Notes: generated from the letters alone by a model not told the origin. A DNA stretch of 64,000 nt from Aeromicrobium erythreum (GCF_001509405.1 NZ_CP011502.1:682001-746000), one strand, 5' to 3'; positions 1 to 8,196 are shown, counted from the first letter of the stretch. Numbers and translations: made by a program.

Positions 1-450
1 TCCGGCATCCTCCTGCTGGCCGGCCTGTCGAGCCTGTCGCTGCCGGGACTCGCGCCGTTCGTGAGCGAGTTCATGGTGCTCGCGGGCACGTTCACGCGCT
101 CGGTGCCGGCGGCGGTGCTCGCCACGCTCGGCATCGTGCTCGCGGCGCTGTACATCCTCATCATGTACCAGCGGACCATGACCGGTCCGCTGCAGCCCGA
201 GGTCGAGCACCTGCGCGACCTCGACCACCGCGAGGTGGCGGCGCTGGCCCCCGCGGTCGTGCTCATCGTCGGGCTCGGCTTCTTCCCGCAGCCGCTGCTC
301 GACCTCGTGAACCCCGCCGTCGACGAGGTGGTGAGCCACGTGGGGGTCGGTGACCCGCCGCCCCGCACCCCGGCCGACCTCGACGGCATCTCCTTCTCCG
401 GCTCCTACGCGCCGATGAGCGAGCTCCCCGCGACGGAGGGTGGTCACTGA
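1..450 (+). CDS. nuoM: NADH-quinone oxidoreductase subunit M, C-terminal part
   Basis: This is the last 149 residues of NuoM, an antiporter-like membrane subunit of respiratory complex I that couples NADH:quinone electron transfer to proton pumping. The frame is open from base 1, so the 5' part lies outside the window. Visible are a hydrophobic helix with the SLPGLAPFVSEF block, in which the family normally has LPG..FVGEF, then helices at about residues 38-58 and 82-98, and a polar tail. The stop overlaps the nuoN start (TGATG), indicating translational coupling in a nuo operon. The identity is supported by the sequence and by nuoN next door. Confidence 0.95.
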   Translation, partial: SGILLLAGLSSLSLPGLAPFVSEFMVLAGTFTRSVPAAVLATLGIVLAALYILIMYQRTMTGPLQPEVEHLRDLDHREVAALAPAVVLIVGLGFFPQPLLDLVNPAVDEVVSHVGVGDPPPRTPADLDGISFSGSYAPMSELPATEGGH

Positions 451-2060
451 TGGCGACGCTGCTGCTGGCCGACCGGCCCGACATCCCCGCGCCCACGATC
501 GAGTGGTCGCTGCTGTCCCCGCTGCTCGTCGTCGCGGGGGTCGCCATGGTCGCCGTGCTCGTGGAGACGTTCTGGCCGCGGCGCACCCGGTTCACCGCGC
601 AGGCGGTGCTGGCCGGCCTGGGCCTGCTCGCCGCACTCCTCGACACCGTCCGCGTGTACGTGTCGCTCGACCGCGTCGACGGCGACGTCGTCGGCCGCGG
701 CACCCCCGTGGCCGAGGGCGCGGTGACGGTCGACGGACCCGGCGTGCTCACGTGGGGGCTGCTGCTGGTGTTCGCGCTGCTCAGCCTCGCGCTCTTCGCC
801 GAGCGGCGGCTCGACGGCGGGCTCAGCGCCTTCACGGGTCGCGCGGTCGACCCGCCGGGGTCGGGCGGCGAGGCGGAGGCGACCCGCCTGCGCCTCGAGC
901 ACACCGAGACCTTCCCCCTGCTGCTGTTCGCGCTCGCGGGCATGATGCTGTTCGCGTCGGCGAACGACCTCGTCACGATGTTCGTCGGCCTGGAGGTCAT
1001 GAGCCTGCCGCTGTACCTGCTGTGCGGGCTGGCCCGGCGTCGGCGGCTCATCAGCCAGGAGGCGTCGCTCAAGTACTTCCTGCTCGGCGCGTTCTCGTCC
1101 GTGTTCTTCCTCTACGGCGTGGCGCTCGCCTACGGCTACGCGGGCAGCTTCCGCCTGGCCGACGTCGACACGGCGGTGACCAGCCGCACCGGCGGGGAGC
1201 ACCTGCTCCTCGCGGCGATCGGCCTGATCAGCGTCGGCATGCTGTTCAAGGTCGGCGCGGTGCCCTTCCACCAGTGGACGCCCGACGTCTACCAGGGTGC
1301 GCCGACGCCGGTGACGGCCTTCATGGCCGCGGGCACCAAGGCGGCGGCGTTCGTCGCGTTCATGCGCGTGCTGTTCGTCGCGTTCGGCGGGGCGTCGTGG
1401 GACTGGCGGCCGCTGCTGTGGGTCGTGGCGCTGCTGACGATGGTGGTGGGCTCGCTGGTCGCGATCGCGCAGACGGACGTCAAGCGCATGCTGGCCTACT
1501 CCTCCGTCGCGCACGCCGGGTTCCTCCTGGTCGGTCTGGCCGGCGCCTACGTGGCCGACTCCGAGCGCATCACGTCGGTCTCCGGCCTGCTGTTCTACCT
1601 GGGCGTCTACGGTGTCTCCTCGATCGGCGCGTTCGCGGTGGTGACGGTCGTGCGTGACGCGGGAGGCGAGACCACGCACCTGTCGCGCTGGGCGGGACTG
1701 GGCAAGGAGTCGCCGTTCCTGGCCGGGTCCTTCGCGCTGTTCATGCTGTCGTTCGCGGGGATCCCGCTCACCGGCGGCTTCATCGGCAAGTGGAGCGTGT
1801 TCAGCGCGGCATGGTCGGGCGGCTACGGCGCCCTGGTGGTCGCGGGCGTCCTGACGAGTGCCGTGGCGGCCTACTTCTACGTGCGGGTGATCGTGCTGAT
1901 GTTCTTCACCGACCCCGTCGGCGACGGCCCGACCGTGGCGCTTCCCAGCGTCTTGACTACGGTGGTCATCGCAGCAGCCGCTGCGGGCACGCTGGTCCTG
2001 GGCATCCTCCCAGGTCCGGTGCTCGACCTCGCTCAGCACGCGGGAACCTTCGTGCGCTGA
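450..2060 (+). CDS. nuoN: NADH-quinone oxidoreductase subunit N
   Basis: NuoN (536 aa) is a proton-translocating membrane subunit of complex I. The protein is almost entirely hydrophobic, consistent with about 14 membrane helices. It carries the family block FKVGAVPFHQWTPDVYQGAP at about residues 266-285, with the buried Lys and His used in proton transfer, and a second Lys-containing helix (TDVKRMLAYSSVAHAG) near residue 343. Its ATG overlaps the nuoM stop. It is the last nuo gene, and the polyprenyl synthase follows 7 bases later, so the quinone-dependent enzyme and a gene probably needed for the quinone side chain appear to share a transcript. Confidence 0.97.
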   Translation: MATLLLADRPDIPAPTIEWSLLSPLLVVAGVAMVAVLVETFWPRRTRFTAQAVLAGLGLLAALLDTVRVYVSLDRVDGDVVGRGTPVAEGAVTVDGPGVLTWGLLLVFALLSLALFAERRLDGGLSAFTGRAVDPPGSGGEAEATRLRLEHTETFPLLLFALAGMMLFASANDLVTMFVGLEVMSLPLYLLCGLARRRRLISQEASLKYFLLGAFSSVFFLYGVALAYGYAGSFRLADVDTAVTSRTGGEHLLLAAIGLISVGMLFKVGAVPFHQWTPDVYQGAPTPVTAFMAAGTKAAAFVAFMRVLFVAFGGASWDWRPLLWVVALLTMVVGSLVAIAQTDVKRMLAYSSVAHAGFLLVGLAGAYVADSERITSVSGLLFYLGVYGVSSIGAFAVVTVVRDAGGETTHLSRWAGLGKESPFLAGSFALFMLSFAGIPLTGGFIGKWSVFSAAWSGGYGALVVAGVLTSAVAAYFYVRVIVLMFFTDPVGDGPTVALPSVLTTVVIAAAAAGTLVLGILPGPVLDLAQHAGTFVR

Positions 2061-2067
2061 GCCGACT

Positions 2068-3072
2068 GTGACCAGGAGCCGGGACGTGTCGCTGGGATTC
2101 TCGTTCGACGAGCCGGAGCTCGAGGAGCGCGTGCGCCGTGGCGTGGAGGCCGTCGAGGCACGGCTCGCCGCGGCCGTCGACAGTCCCGACGCGTTCATCG
2201 CGGAGGCCGCCGCCCATCTCGTGAACGCCGGGGGCAAGCGCTTCCGCCCGCTCCTCGTCGTGCTGGCGGCGCAGCTGGGCGACGCCGACCACCCTGACGT
2301 CGTCCCGTCGGCGCTCGTCGTCGAGCTGACCCACCTGGCCACGCTGTACCACGACGACGTGATGGACGAGGCTCCGCTGCGCCGGGGCGCTCCGAGCGCG
2401 AACGACCGCTGGGGCAACTCGCTGGCGATCCTCGTGGGTGACTACCTGTTCGCGCAGGCGTCGGAGCTGGTCTCGACCCTCGGCACCGAGGCCGTGCGCA
2501 TCCAGGCCGAGACCTTCTCGCGTCTCGTCCGGGGGCAGATCCGCGAGACCGTGGGTCCGGCCGAGGGCGAGGACGCGCTGCAGCACTACCTCGACGTGGT
2601 GGCCGACAAGACCGGGTCGCTGATCGCCACGTCGGCGCGCTTCGGCGCGCGGGCGTCGCGTGCGGGCGACGACGTGGAGGCGGCGCTCACCGAGTTCGGC
2701 GAGCGGATCGGGGTCGCGTTCCAGCTGAGCGACGACGTGCTCGACATCGCGAGCGACAGCGACGACTCGGGCAAGACGCCGGGCACCGACCTGCGCGAGG
2801 GCGTGCCGACGCTGCCGACGCTGCTCGCGCTGCGCGGCGACGACCCGGCCGACGCGCAGCTGCGCGAGCGGCTGTCGGGCCCGATCGAGGACGAGACGGT
2901 CGTCGCGGAGGTGCTGGCCGCGCTGCGGGTGCACCCGGCGATGGCGCAGGCGCGGGCGTACGTGCAGGCCGAGGCCGACGCGGCGCGCGCCCTGCTGGCC
3001 GACCTGCCCGACGTGCCGGCCCGCCGCGCCCTCGAGGCGCTCTGCGACAGCCTGGCCGACCGCGTCGCCTGA
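2068..3072 (+). CDS. Polyprenyl (long-chain) diphosphate synthase
   Basis: This trans-isoprenyl diphosphate synthase (334 aa) condenses isopentenyl diphosphate units into a long prenyl chain, most likely for the menaquinone tail. Both aspartate-rich Mg-binding motifs are present: DDVMD at residues 96-100 and DDVLD at 222-226. The GGKRFRP substrate-binding stretch lies near residue 55. The GTG start is 7 bases after nuoN, so it is probably co-transcribed with the nuo operon. Family members next to nuoN in actinobacteria are usually annotated as hepta-/octaprenyl synthases or GrcC. Chain length cannot be read from the sequence, so no symbol is given. Confidence 0.92.
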   Translation: MTRSRDVSLGFSFDEPELEERVRRGVEAVEARLAAAVDSPDAFIAEAAAHLVNAGGKRFRPLLVVLAAQLGDADHPDVVPSALVVELTHLATLYHDDVMDEAPLRRGAPSANDRWGNSLAILVGDYLFAQASELVSTLGTEAVRIQAETFSRLVRGQIRETVGPAEGEDALQHYLDVVADKTGSLIATSARFGARASRAGDDVEAALTEFGERIGVAFQLSDDVLDIASDSDDSGKTPGTDLREGVPTLPTLLALRGDDPADAQLRERLSGPIEDETVVAEVLAALRVHPAMAQARAYVQAEADAARALLADLPDVPARRALEALCDSLADRVA

Positions 3073-3095
3073 GCGTCGCGTCGCCGGGGTGCTGC

Positions 3096-4007
3096 TCAGG
3101 CGGTGACGACCGGCCGCGGTGCTCTACGTCGGCTCGTGATCGCGTCGACGGTGAAGATGACGAGCGCCGCCCACACGAGCGCGAACCCGATCCAGCGCGC
3201 CGTGCTCATGGCCTCGTGGAACACGAGGAGCCCGAGCAGGAACTGGATGAACGGGCCGAGGTACTGCAGCAGGCCGATCGTCGTGAGCGAGAGCCGGGTG
3301 GCGGCGGCGGCGAACATCAGCAGCGGGATGGCCGTCACGACGCCCGTGCCCGCCAGCAGGGCGGCGTTGCCGGCCCCGGCGTGCCCGAACGTGAGGTCGC
3401 CGCGCAGCTGCAGGACGACGAGGAAGGCGAGCGCGAACGGCGCGAGGATCAGCGTCTCCATGCCGAGGCCCTCGAACGCGCCGAGGGACGCGCGCTTCTT
3501 GAGGAATCCGTAGGTGGCGAACGAGCCGGCGACGAGCAGTGCGATCCACGGCAGTCGTCCGTAGTCGACGGTGAGGACGACGACGGCGACGAACCCGATG
3601 CCGACGGCCACCCACTGCGCGGGCCGCAGCGTCTCCTTGAGCACGAGCACGCCGAGCAGCACGGTGACGAGCGGGTTGATGAAGTATCCGAGCGACGTCT
3701 CGATGACGTGCCCGTTCGTGACGCCCCAGATGAATCCACCCCAGTTCAGGGCGATGGTCACCGACGCGAGCGCGAGGAACAGCATGAGCGTGCGGTCGCG
3801 GGCGATGTCACGGAAGCGGCCCCAGCGTCGGGTGACGCCGATGAGCACGAGCACGAACGCCAGCGACCAGACGATGCGGTGCGCGAGCACCTCGAGCGGC
3901 CCGGCCGGCTCCAGCAGCGGCCAGTAGAGCGGGAACAGCCCCCAGCAGAGGTACGCCCCGATCCCGTACGGCAACCCGCTCCCGGTCCGCTCCTCCACCT
4001 CCGCCAC
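3096..4007 (-). CDS. rarD: RarD-like EamA family permease
   Basis: This integral membrane protein (303 aa) has about ten hydrophobic helices in two EamA halves, the drug/metabolite transporter fold. The N-terminal YGIGAYLCWGLFPLYWPLL and the interior LNWGGFIWGVTNGHVIETSLGYFINPL-type segment (about residues 88-115) are characteristic of RarD, the chloramphenicol-sensitive subfamily; the transported substrate is unknown. It is a single gene, convergent with the polyprenyl synthase and divergent from the methyltransferase remnant. The intervening DNA carries two GC palindromes described separately. Confidence 0.9.
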   Translation of the reverse strand: MAEVEERTGSGLPYGIGAYLCWGLFPLYWPLLEPAGPLEVLAHRIVWSLAFVLVLIGVTRRWGRFRDIARDRTLMLFLALASVTIALNWGGFIWGVTNGHVIETSLGYFINPLVTVLLGVLVLKETLRPAQWVAVGIGFVAVVVLTVDYGRLPWIALLVAGSFATYGFLKKRASLGAFEGLGMETLILAPFALAFLVVLQLRGDLTFGHAGAGNAALLAGTGVVTAIPLLMFAAAATRLSLTTIGLLQYLGPFIQFLLGLLVFHEAMSTARWIGFALVWAALVIFTVDAITSRRRAPRPVVTA

Positions 4008-4037
4008 CAGCGCAGCCTAGGCCCGCCCCCGGTGCGC

Positions 4038-4121
4038 GTTTGCGTGGGGCCCCACGTAAACGTGCGGTTGGGGCGGGTGTTTGCGGTGGGGGGAGTGGGT
4101 TTGGGTGGGGCCCCACGTAAG
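4038..4121. repeat. Two copies of a GTGGGGCCCCAC palindrome
   Basis: In the 156-base gap between the rarD and methyltransferase starts, the palindrome CGTGGGGCCCCACG occurs at 4043-4056, extended to a near-palindrome bounded by GTTT and AAAC at 4038-4061. GTGGGGCCCCAC recurs at 4105-4116. The two units are about 62 bases apart, both followed by GTAA, and separated by a G/T-rich strand. They could be operator half-pairs, cruciform elements or copies of a dispersed repeat; the sequence alone does not decide. Confidence 0.6.
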
Positions 4122-4163
4122 CGCGCACGCCCGGCGAGGATCAACCTGCGCGACCATGGACGC

Positions 4164-4828
4164 ATGCCGACGCCGCGCTGGTTCACCGACACCGACGAGG
4201 GTCACTCGACCTGGTACCGCGACCGCTTCCGCGACCTCGAGGCCGAGGGTGCCGACCTGGAGGGGGAGGCGCGGTTCGTGGACGCTCTGGCGCCGCGGCC
4301 CGGCGGGGGTGCCGGGCCGGGGGCGGCTGATCGGCCCGGCGGGGTGCCGGGCCGGGGGCGGCTGATCGGCCCGGCGGGGGCGCGCGCATCCTCGACGCCG
4401 GCTGCGGGGCCGGTCGCCTCGGTGGCGCGCTGCACCACCGCGGCCACGACGTCGTCGGTGTCGACGCCGACGAGGTGCTGGTCGCGGAGGCCCGCGCGAC
4501 GCGTCCGGGCCCGACGTGGCTGGTCGCCGACCTGCTCGACGTCGACCTCGGCGCGACGTTCGACGTCGTCGTCGCGGCGGGCAACGTGATGGTCTTCCTC
4601 GCGCCCGGCACGGAGCAGGACGTTGTCGCGAACCTCGCCCGCCACGTGGCCGACGACGGTGCGCTCGTGCTCGGCTTCCGGCTCGACCGGCACTACGGCC
4701 TCGCCGACCTCGACGACCACCTCGCGGCCGCCGGGTTCGCGGTGGAGCAACGCTTCTCCACGTGGGACCTGCGGCCGCTCGGCGAGGGCGCCGACTTCGC
4801 GGTCACGATCGCCCGCCGCGCCACCTGA
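4164..4828 (+). pseudogene. SAM-dependent methyltransferase interrupted by a frameshifting tandem duplication
   Basis: A class I SAM methyltransferase is readable in two pieces. The N-terminal part starts at ATG 4164 (MPTPRWFTDTDEGHSTWYRDRF) in one frame. From about 4372 the frame shifts by two and continues as ARILDAGCGAGRLGGALHHRGHDVVGVDADEVLVAEA, the SAM-binding motif I, ending at 4828. Between them lie 36- and 35-bp tandem copies (4301-4336, 4337-4371). Removing these 71 bases joins the frames exactly through RPGGGARILDAGCG. The second copy lacks one G of a G5 run; with it the insertion would be 72 bases, in frame and stop-free. The gene is broken, slippage-switched, or carries a homopolymer sequencing error. 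The substrate is unknown. Confidence 0.85.
4301..4380. repeat. GC-rich 36/35-bp tandem duplication inside a gene
   Basis: Unit 1 (4301-4336) and unit 2 (4337-4371) are identical except that unit 2 has G4 where unit 1 has G5 after the opening CGGC. A third partial unit (4372-4380) again has G5. The unit encodes GGGAGPGAADRP when read in the methyltransferase frame. Confidence 0.9.
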
Positions 4829-4846
4829 CCGGGCTACGCTGCGCGC

Positions 4847-5575
4847 GTGGACATCGACGGCACCACGCTGCTGGCCTCAGGCGACTTCCAGGCGTACGGC
4901 ACGAGCCACCTGGTCGTCCTGGCGCTGTTCGCGATCGGTCTGGTCCCCGTGGTCCTGCTCGGTCGTCGGGTCCGCGGCACGACCGCGGAGGCGACGACGA
5001 GCCGGGCGCTCGCGCTCGGCATCGTGGCCGTCACCGTCCCGCTGCAGGTGCTGCAGCTCCTGCCCGACGAGTGGAACCCGCGGACGTCCCTGCCGTTCCA
5101 GCTGTGCGACCTCGCCTGGATGTTCGCGGTCCACGCGCTCTGGACGCGCTCGCGCCTCACGTCGACGGTCACCTACCTGTGGGGGCTCACGCTGACGACG
5201 CAGGGCATGGCCACCCCCGACCTGTCGTCGAACTGGCCCGAGCCGCGCTTCATCATGTTCTGGGCCATGCACGTGCTGATCGTGTGGGCCGCGGTGTACC
5301 TGGTCGCCGGCCTGCGCGTCCTGCCGACGTGGGCGACGTACCGCCGCACGGTGGTGGTCACGCTCGTCTGGGCGGCGTCGGTCATGGCCTACAACGCGCT
5401 GATGGACACCAACTACGGCTACCTCAACGGCAAGCCGAACCGGGCGTCGCTGCTCGACGTGCTCCCGGCATGGCCCTGGTACGTGGCGGTCGAGATCGTC
5501 GTGGTCGCCGCGGTCTGGGCGCTGCTGGTGTGGCCGTGGACGCGAGGGAGGGCGCCCGCTCGGGCCGCTGCGTGA
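4847..5575 (+). CDS. TIGR02206/YwaF family membrane protein
   Basis: A 242-aa integral membrane protein with about six to seven hydrophobic helices. The pattern HLVVLALFAIGLVPVVLLG, then LPFQLCDLAWMFAVHALWT, then a C-terminal helix after NYGYLNGKPNRASLLDVLPAWPWY matches the YwaF-like TIGR02206 family, whose function is unknown. The start is GTG at 4847; the preceding methyltransferase reading frame ends 18 bases upstream. The conserved NYGYLNGKP loop is the best family marker. It may share a promoter with the broken methyltransferase. Confidence 0.82.
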   Translation: MDIDGTTLLASGDFQAYGTSHLVVLALFAIGLVPVVLLGRRVRGTTAEATTSRALALGIVAVTVPLQVLQLLPDEWNPRTSLPFQLCDLAWMFAVHALWTRSRLTSTVTYLWGLTLTTQGMATPDLSSNWPEPRFIMFWAMHVLIVWAAVYLVAGLRVLPTWATYRRTVVVTLVWAASVMAYNALMDTNYGYLNGKPNRASLLDVLPAWPWYVAVEIVVVAAVWALLVWPWTRGRAPARAAA

Positions 5576-5656
5576 GAACGCTCTCATCCGTTCGTCATGC
5601 GGTTCTCACGGTCCACCGATTCGATGAGGGTCATCCACCGAACGAAGGAGCTCTCC

Positions 5657-6019
5657 ATGACGACCCTGCGCGCCCTCGCCGCGACCGCCACCGCCCTCGT
5701 CCTCGCGCTCGGCGTGAGCGCCTGCGGCTCGGACGACGACGATGACGACGACGTCCGTCCCGCCGCGACGTCGGCCCCGGCAGCCACGGCCGACACCTCG
5801 GCCTCGGCCGCGCCGCTCGACGGCCCGGTCGACGACGCCGACCTGCGCAGCGAGCTGGAGAAGATCGCGCTCGACGAGGTCGGCGAGGGTCGGGTCACCG
5901 ACGTGGAGTACAGCGACGACCGCGACCACGCCTACGAGGTCGAGGTCGACCTCGGCAACGACGACGACGTCACCGTCGAGATCGCCGAGGACAAGTCGGT
6001 CGTGCGCGTCGACCGCTGA
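5657..6019 (+). CDS. Small secreted lipoprotein, PepSY-like
   Basis: A 120-aa protein with a signal peptide ending in a lipobox (LALGVSAC), so it is predicted to be lipid-anchored outside the membrane. After the cysteine come a D7 acidic run and an Ala/Thr-rich linker. A compact C-terminal domain of about 60 residues (LRSELEKIALDEVGEGRVTDVEYSD...) resembles a single PepSY unit, a family linked to peptidase inhibition or periplasmic binding. ATG 5657 is chosen because AAGGAG sits 6 bases upstream; a longer frame exists but lacks a signal-peptide-like start. Function is not known. It ends just before a strong terminator. Confidence 0.78.
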   Translation: MTTLRALAATATALVLALGVSACGSDDDDDDDVRPAATSAPAATADTSASAAPLDGPVDDADLRSELEKIALDEVGEGRVTDVEYSDDRDHAYEVEVDLGNDDDVTVEIAEDKSVVRVDR

Positions 6020-6043
6020 CGCCTCGCACCCCGAGCAGCAGAG

Positions 6044-6073
6044 CGCCCCCGCCGGACCAGTCCGGCGGGGGCG
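6044..6073 (+). terminator. Rho-independent-type hairpin after the lipoprotein gene
   Basis: A perfect GC-rich stem with 13-bp arms (CGCCCCCGCCGGA / TCCGGCGGGGGCG) and a four-base loop CCAG lies 25 bases after the stop. There is no long T-tract, as is usual in high-GC genomes. Confidence 0.85.
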
Positions 6074-6138
6074 TCGTGTCGGGCCGAGACCAGGAAAGTC
6101 GCTGGGTCGATCGTCGGTCGGGTCCCTAGGGTCGACGC

Positions 6139-6504
6139 ATGGACGAGCACGCCGACACCGCCGGGACGATCGCCGCCGTGGGGTGCGCTCGCTGCGGTCG
6201 TGAGGTCGACCCCACGGCCGACCTGGCGATCACGATCGTGGTGGGCCGGTCCGAGCGCCTGGACGCCGAGGGGGAGCGCTGCTTCCGTCACGAGCAGGTG
6301 CTGACGTTCTGCCACCTCGAGCACGCCAACGCTCACCTCGCCGAGCACCCGCTGCGGGACGAGTGGCCGGACAGCGAGGTGCTCGAGTCTCACGACGGCG
6401 CCCTCGGGGCGTTCGGCTGCTTCCTGCTCGCCGCGGTCCTCCTGGTGCTGCTCGTCGTCGGCGCGGTGGTCAGCGTCGGCTGGCTCTGGGACGTCGTGAC
6501 CTGA
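6139..6504 (+). CDS. Hypothetical protein with CxxC motif and C-terminal membrane helix
   Basis: A 121-aa protein of unknown function. A CARCGRE knuckle at residues 16-22, with further Cys/His later (CFRHEQVLTFCHLEH, about residues 53-67), suggests a small metal-binding domain. A hydrophobic segment at about residues 93-115 (FLLAAVLLVLLVVGAVVSVGW) predicts a single tail anchor with the Cys-rich part in the cytoplasm. It is a stand-alone gene between a terminator and the convergent yajQ. I do not recognise a named family. Confidence 0.65.
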   Translation: MDEHADTAGTIAAVGCARCGREVDPTADLAITIVVGRSERLDAEGERCFRHEQVLTFCHLEHANAHLAEHPLRDEWPDSEVLESHDGALGAFGCFLLAAVLLVLLVVGAVVSVGWLWDVVT

Positions 6505-6522
6505 CGGCCTCGCCGCAGCGTG

Positions 6523-7014
6523 TCAGCGGTAGTTGACGAACTGCAGGGGGAAGTCGAGGTCGGCGCCCTTGAGGAGCGCGATGACCTCCTGGAGGTCGTC
6601 GCGCTTCTTGCTGGTGACGCGCAGCTCCTCGCCCTGCACCTGCACCTTGACGCCCTTCGGGCCCTCGTCGCGGATCAGCTTGGAGACCTTTTTGGCCTGC
6701 TCGGTGCTGATGCCCTGGCTGAAGCTGCCGTTGATCTTGACGTCCTTGCCGCTCTGGCGCGGGTCGCCGGTCTCGAGCGCCTTGAGGCTGATGCCGCGCT
6801 TGATCAGCTTCTCCTTGAACACCTCGAGGACGGCGAGGGCCCGCTCGTCGGCGTTCGCCGTGATCTCGATGCCCTCCTCGCCCTTCCACTCCAGCAGCGC
6901 GCCGGTGTTCTTGAAGTCGTAGCGCGTCGAGATCTCCTTCATCGCCTGGTTGAGCGCGTTGTCGGCCTCCTGGCGATCGAGCTTGCTGACGATGTCGAAC
7001 GAGGAGTCGGCCAC
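6523..7014 (-). CDS. yajQ: YajQ family nucleotide-binding protein
   Basis: This 163-aa protein matches the YajQ family over its full length. It starts [20 protein letters not shown], the typical N-terminus, and ends with [10 protein letters not shown], the typical C-terminus. Members have two ferredoxin-like domains, bind nucleotides, and in some bacteria bind cyclic di-GMP; its role in actinobacteria is not established. It is a monocistronic gene with GGAGAGAACCC just upstream of the ATG. Confidence 0.93.
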   Translation of the reverse strand: MADSSFDIVSKLDRQEADNALNQAMKEISTRYDFKNTGALLEWKGEEGIEITANADERALAVLEVFKEKLIKRGISLKALETGDPRQSGKDVKINGSFSQGISTEQAKKVSKLIRDEGPKGVKVQVQGEELRVTSKKRDDLQEVIALLKGADLDFPLQFVNYR

Positions 7015-7107
7015 GGGTTCTCTCCTGATGGGTGTCGGGACGGCGAAGGGGTGGGACCCGCAGGTCCCACCCCTCAGCCTAGGCGCTCGCGCGCGCCCGG
7101 TCGTCGC

Positions 7108-7593
7108 TCAGGCGGCGAGCAGCACGTCGATCTGGTCGATCGCCGAGCGGCTGCCCTCCTCGACGCCCATGTCGATGACCTGCTGCAGCGCCTCGAGCGT
7201 CGCGTAGGTCGACGTGTACACGGCACGCGTGCCGCCCTCGATGGGCTCGAAGCGGAAGGTGTTGGTCGAGACCGGCATGCCCTCGACGGGCTGGAGGTCG
7301 TCGTCGGCGAACCCGTCGCGGAAGTCGAAGCCGTGCGGGGCGTCGACCGCCGTGACCTCCCACCAGCCGCCGAAGCGCTGCCCCTCGGGGCCGGTCATGT
7401 AGTAGGTGACCCGGCCGCCCTCGCGCAGGTCGTGGTCGACGAACGTGGCGGGGAAGGAGGGCGGTCCCCACACCCGCTCGAGCTGGCGCGGGTCGGCGTA
7501 GATCGCGAACACGCGATCCACGGGTGCGGCGAACTCGGCGGTGATGGTCAGGGTGCGCTGGTCCAGGTCCTTCTGGACGTCGGTGACGGGCAT
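7108..7593 (-). CDS. SRPBCC/AHSA1 domain protein
   Basis: A 161-aa START-like (SRPBCC, activator of Hsp90 ATPase C-terminal type) protein. The sequence TITAEFAAPVDRVFAIYADPRQLERVWGPPSFPA is the usual first strand, helix and Pro-rich loop, followed by the paired strands that line a hydrophobic pocket. Many members bind small hydrophobic ligands, but substrates are rarely known. It starts 1 base after the ArsR gene stop, so the pair is one operon controlled by the palindrome at 7974-8003. ArsR plus AHSA1 pairs are common in actinobacteria. A small upward motif shift makes a role in toxic-compound or lipid response possible but unproven. Confidence 0.88.
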   Translation of the reverse strand: MPVTDVQKDLDQRTLTITAEFAAPVDRVFAIYADPRQLERVWGPPSFPATFVDHDLREGGRVTYYMTGPEGQRFGGWWEVTAVDAPHGFDFRDGFADDDLQPVEGMPVSTNTFRFEPIEGGTRAVYTSTYATLEALQQVIDMGVEEGSRSAIDQIDVLLAA

Positions 7594-7594
7594 G

Positions 7595-7969
7595 TCAGGT
7601 CTCCTCGGGAGGGGGTTCGGTGTGGTGCTGGGGGTCCTCGGGCGTGCTGAGCAGGAGGTCGTCGATGCGGGCGACGCGTCCGCGCCACACGTGCTCGAGC
7701 TCGTCGAGCAGGGTGCCGACCGACCGGACGGCCTCGACGTCGCCGCTCGCGAGCGCCTCGCGGCCGACCCGTCGCTTGGTGACGAGACCGGCGCGCTCGA
7801 GCACCGCGACGTGCTTCTGCACGGCCGCGAAGCTCATCGGGTAGCGCTCGGCGAGGGTGCTCACCGAGTGCTCGCCGGCCAGGACGCGCCGCAGGATGTC
7901 GCGTCGGGTCCGGTCGGCCAGGGCGTGGAACAGGGCGTCGGCCCGGTCCTCGTCCTGCTCGCTGTTCAT
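7595..7969 (-). CDS. ArsR-family winged-helix repressor
   Basis: A 124-aa ArsR-type regulator. The N-terminal HALADRTRRDILRRVLAGEHSVSTLAERYPMSFAAVQKHVAVLERAGLV is the typical ArsR helix-turn-helix with recognition helix FAAVQKHVAVLE. It lacks the CxC metal-binding pair of SmtB/ArsR sensors, so it belongs to the non-metal group that usually precedes SRPBCC proteins. ATG 7969 is chosen over a GTG at 7975 because the GTG would lie inside the operator. The gene is followed 1 base later by the SRPBCC gene. Autorepression is inferred from the palindrome just upstream. Confidence 0.9.
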   Translation of the reverse strand: MNSEQDEDRADALFHALADRTRRDILRRVLAGEHSVSTLAERYPMSFAAVQKHVAVLERAGLVTKRRVGREALASGDVEAVRSVGTLLDELEHVWRGRVARIDDLLLSTPEDPQHHTEPPPEET

Positions 7970-7973
7970 GACC

Positions 7974-8003
7974 ACAATCTACAACCAAACGGTTGTAGAT
8001 TGT
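7974..8003. promoter_or_regulatory. Probable operator of the ArsR/SRPBCC operon
   Basis: A perfect inverted repeat has 13-bp arms (ACAATCTACAACC / GGTTGTAGATTGT) around the spacer AAAC. It lies 4 bases upstream of the ArsR ATG and contains a TAGATT box that could act as the -10 element of a nearly leaderless promoter. Its AT-richness stands out from its surroundings. Confidence 0.85.
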
Positions 8004-8028
8004 CAATCCTGCGGACGGACGGATCCGG

Positions 8029-8059
8029 TTGGGCCCTGGCGAGCCGCCTGCGGTATGGT
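8029..8059 (+). promoter_or_regulatory. Possible promoter for tRNA-Tyr
   Basis: TTGGGC (8029-8034) and TATGGT (8054-8059), 19 bases apart, precede the tRNA by 36 bases. The match is moderate and is a prediction only. Confidence 0.4.
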
Positions 8060-8095
8060 TTCTCGTCGTTGCCCACCTCGGTGGTCGACACCCTT

Positions 8096-8177
8096 GGCAG
8101 GTTGCCCGAGCGGCCAAAGGGAGCTGACTGTAAATCAGCCGGCATTGCCTTCAGAGGTTCGAATCCTCTACCTGCCA
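8096..8177 (+). tRNA. tRNA-Tyr (GUA)
   Basis: An 82-base class II tRNA. The acceptor stem is GGCAGGT / ACCTGCC, the anticodon stem is GCTGA / TCAGC with loop CTGTAAA giving anticodon GTA, and the T loop is in GGTTCGAATCC. A long variable arm lies between the anticodon and T arms, as bacterial tRNA-Tyr requires. CCA is not encoded. Confidence 0.97.
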
Positions 8178-8196
8178 CAGCGCCAGACGCTGGAAC

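Noticed and set aside
4301..4380. CRISPR-like repeats
   Set aside because: The copies are directly adjacent with no spacers and lie inside a gene.
7021..7107. Possible coding sequence between yajQ and the SRPBCC gene
   Set aside because: Only 87 bases with no start and ribosome binding site pair; probably terminator and leader DNA.
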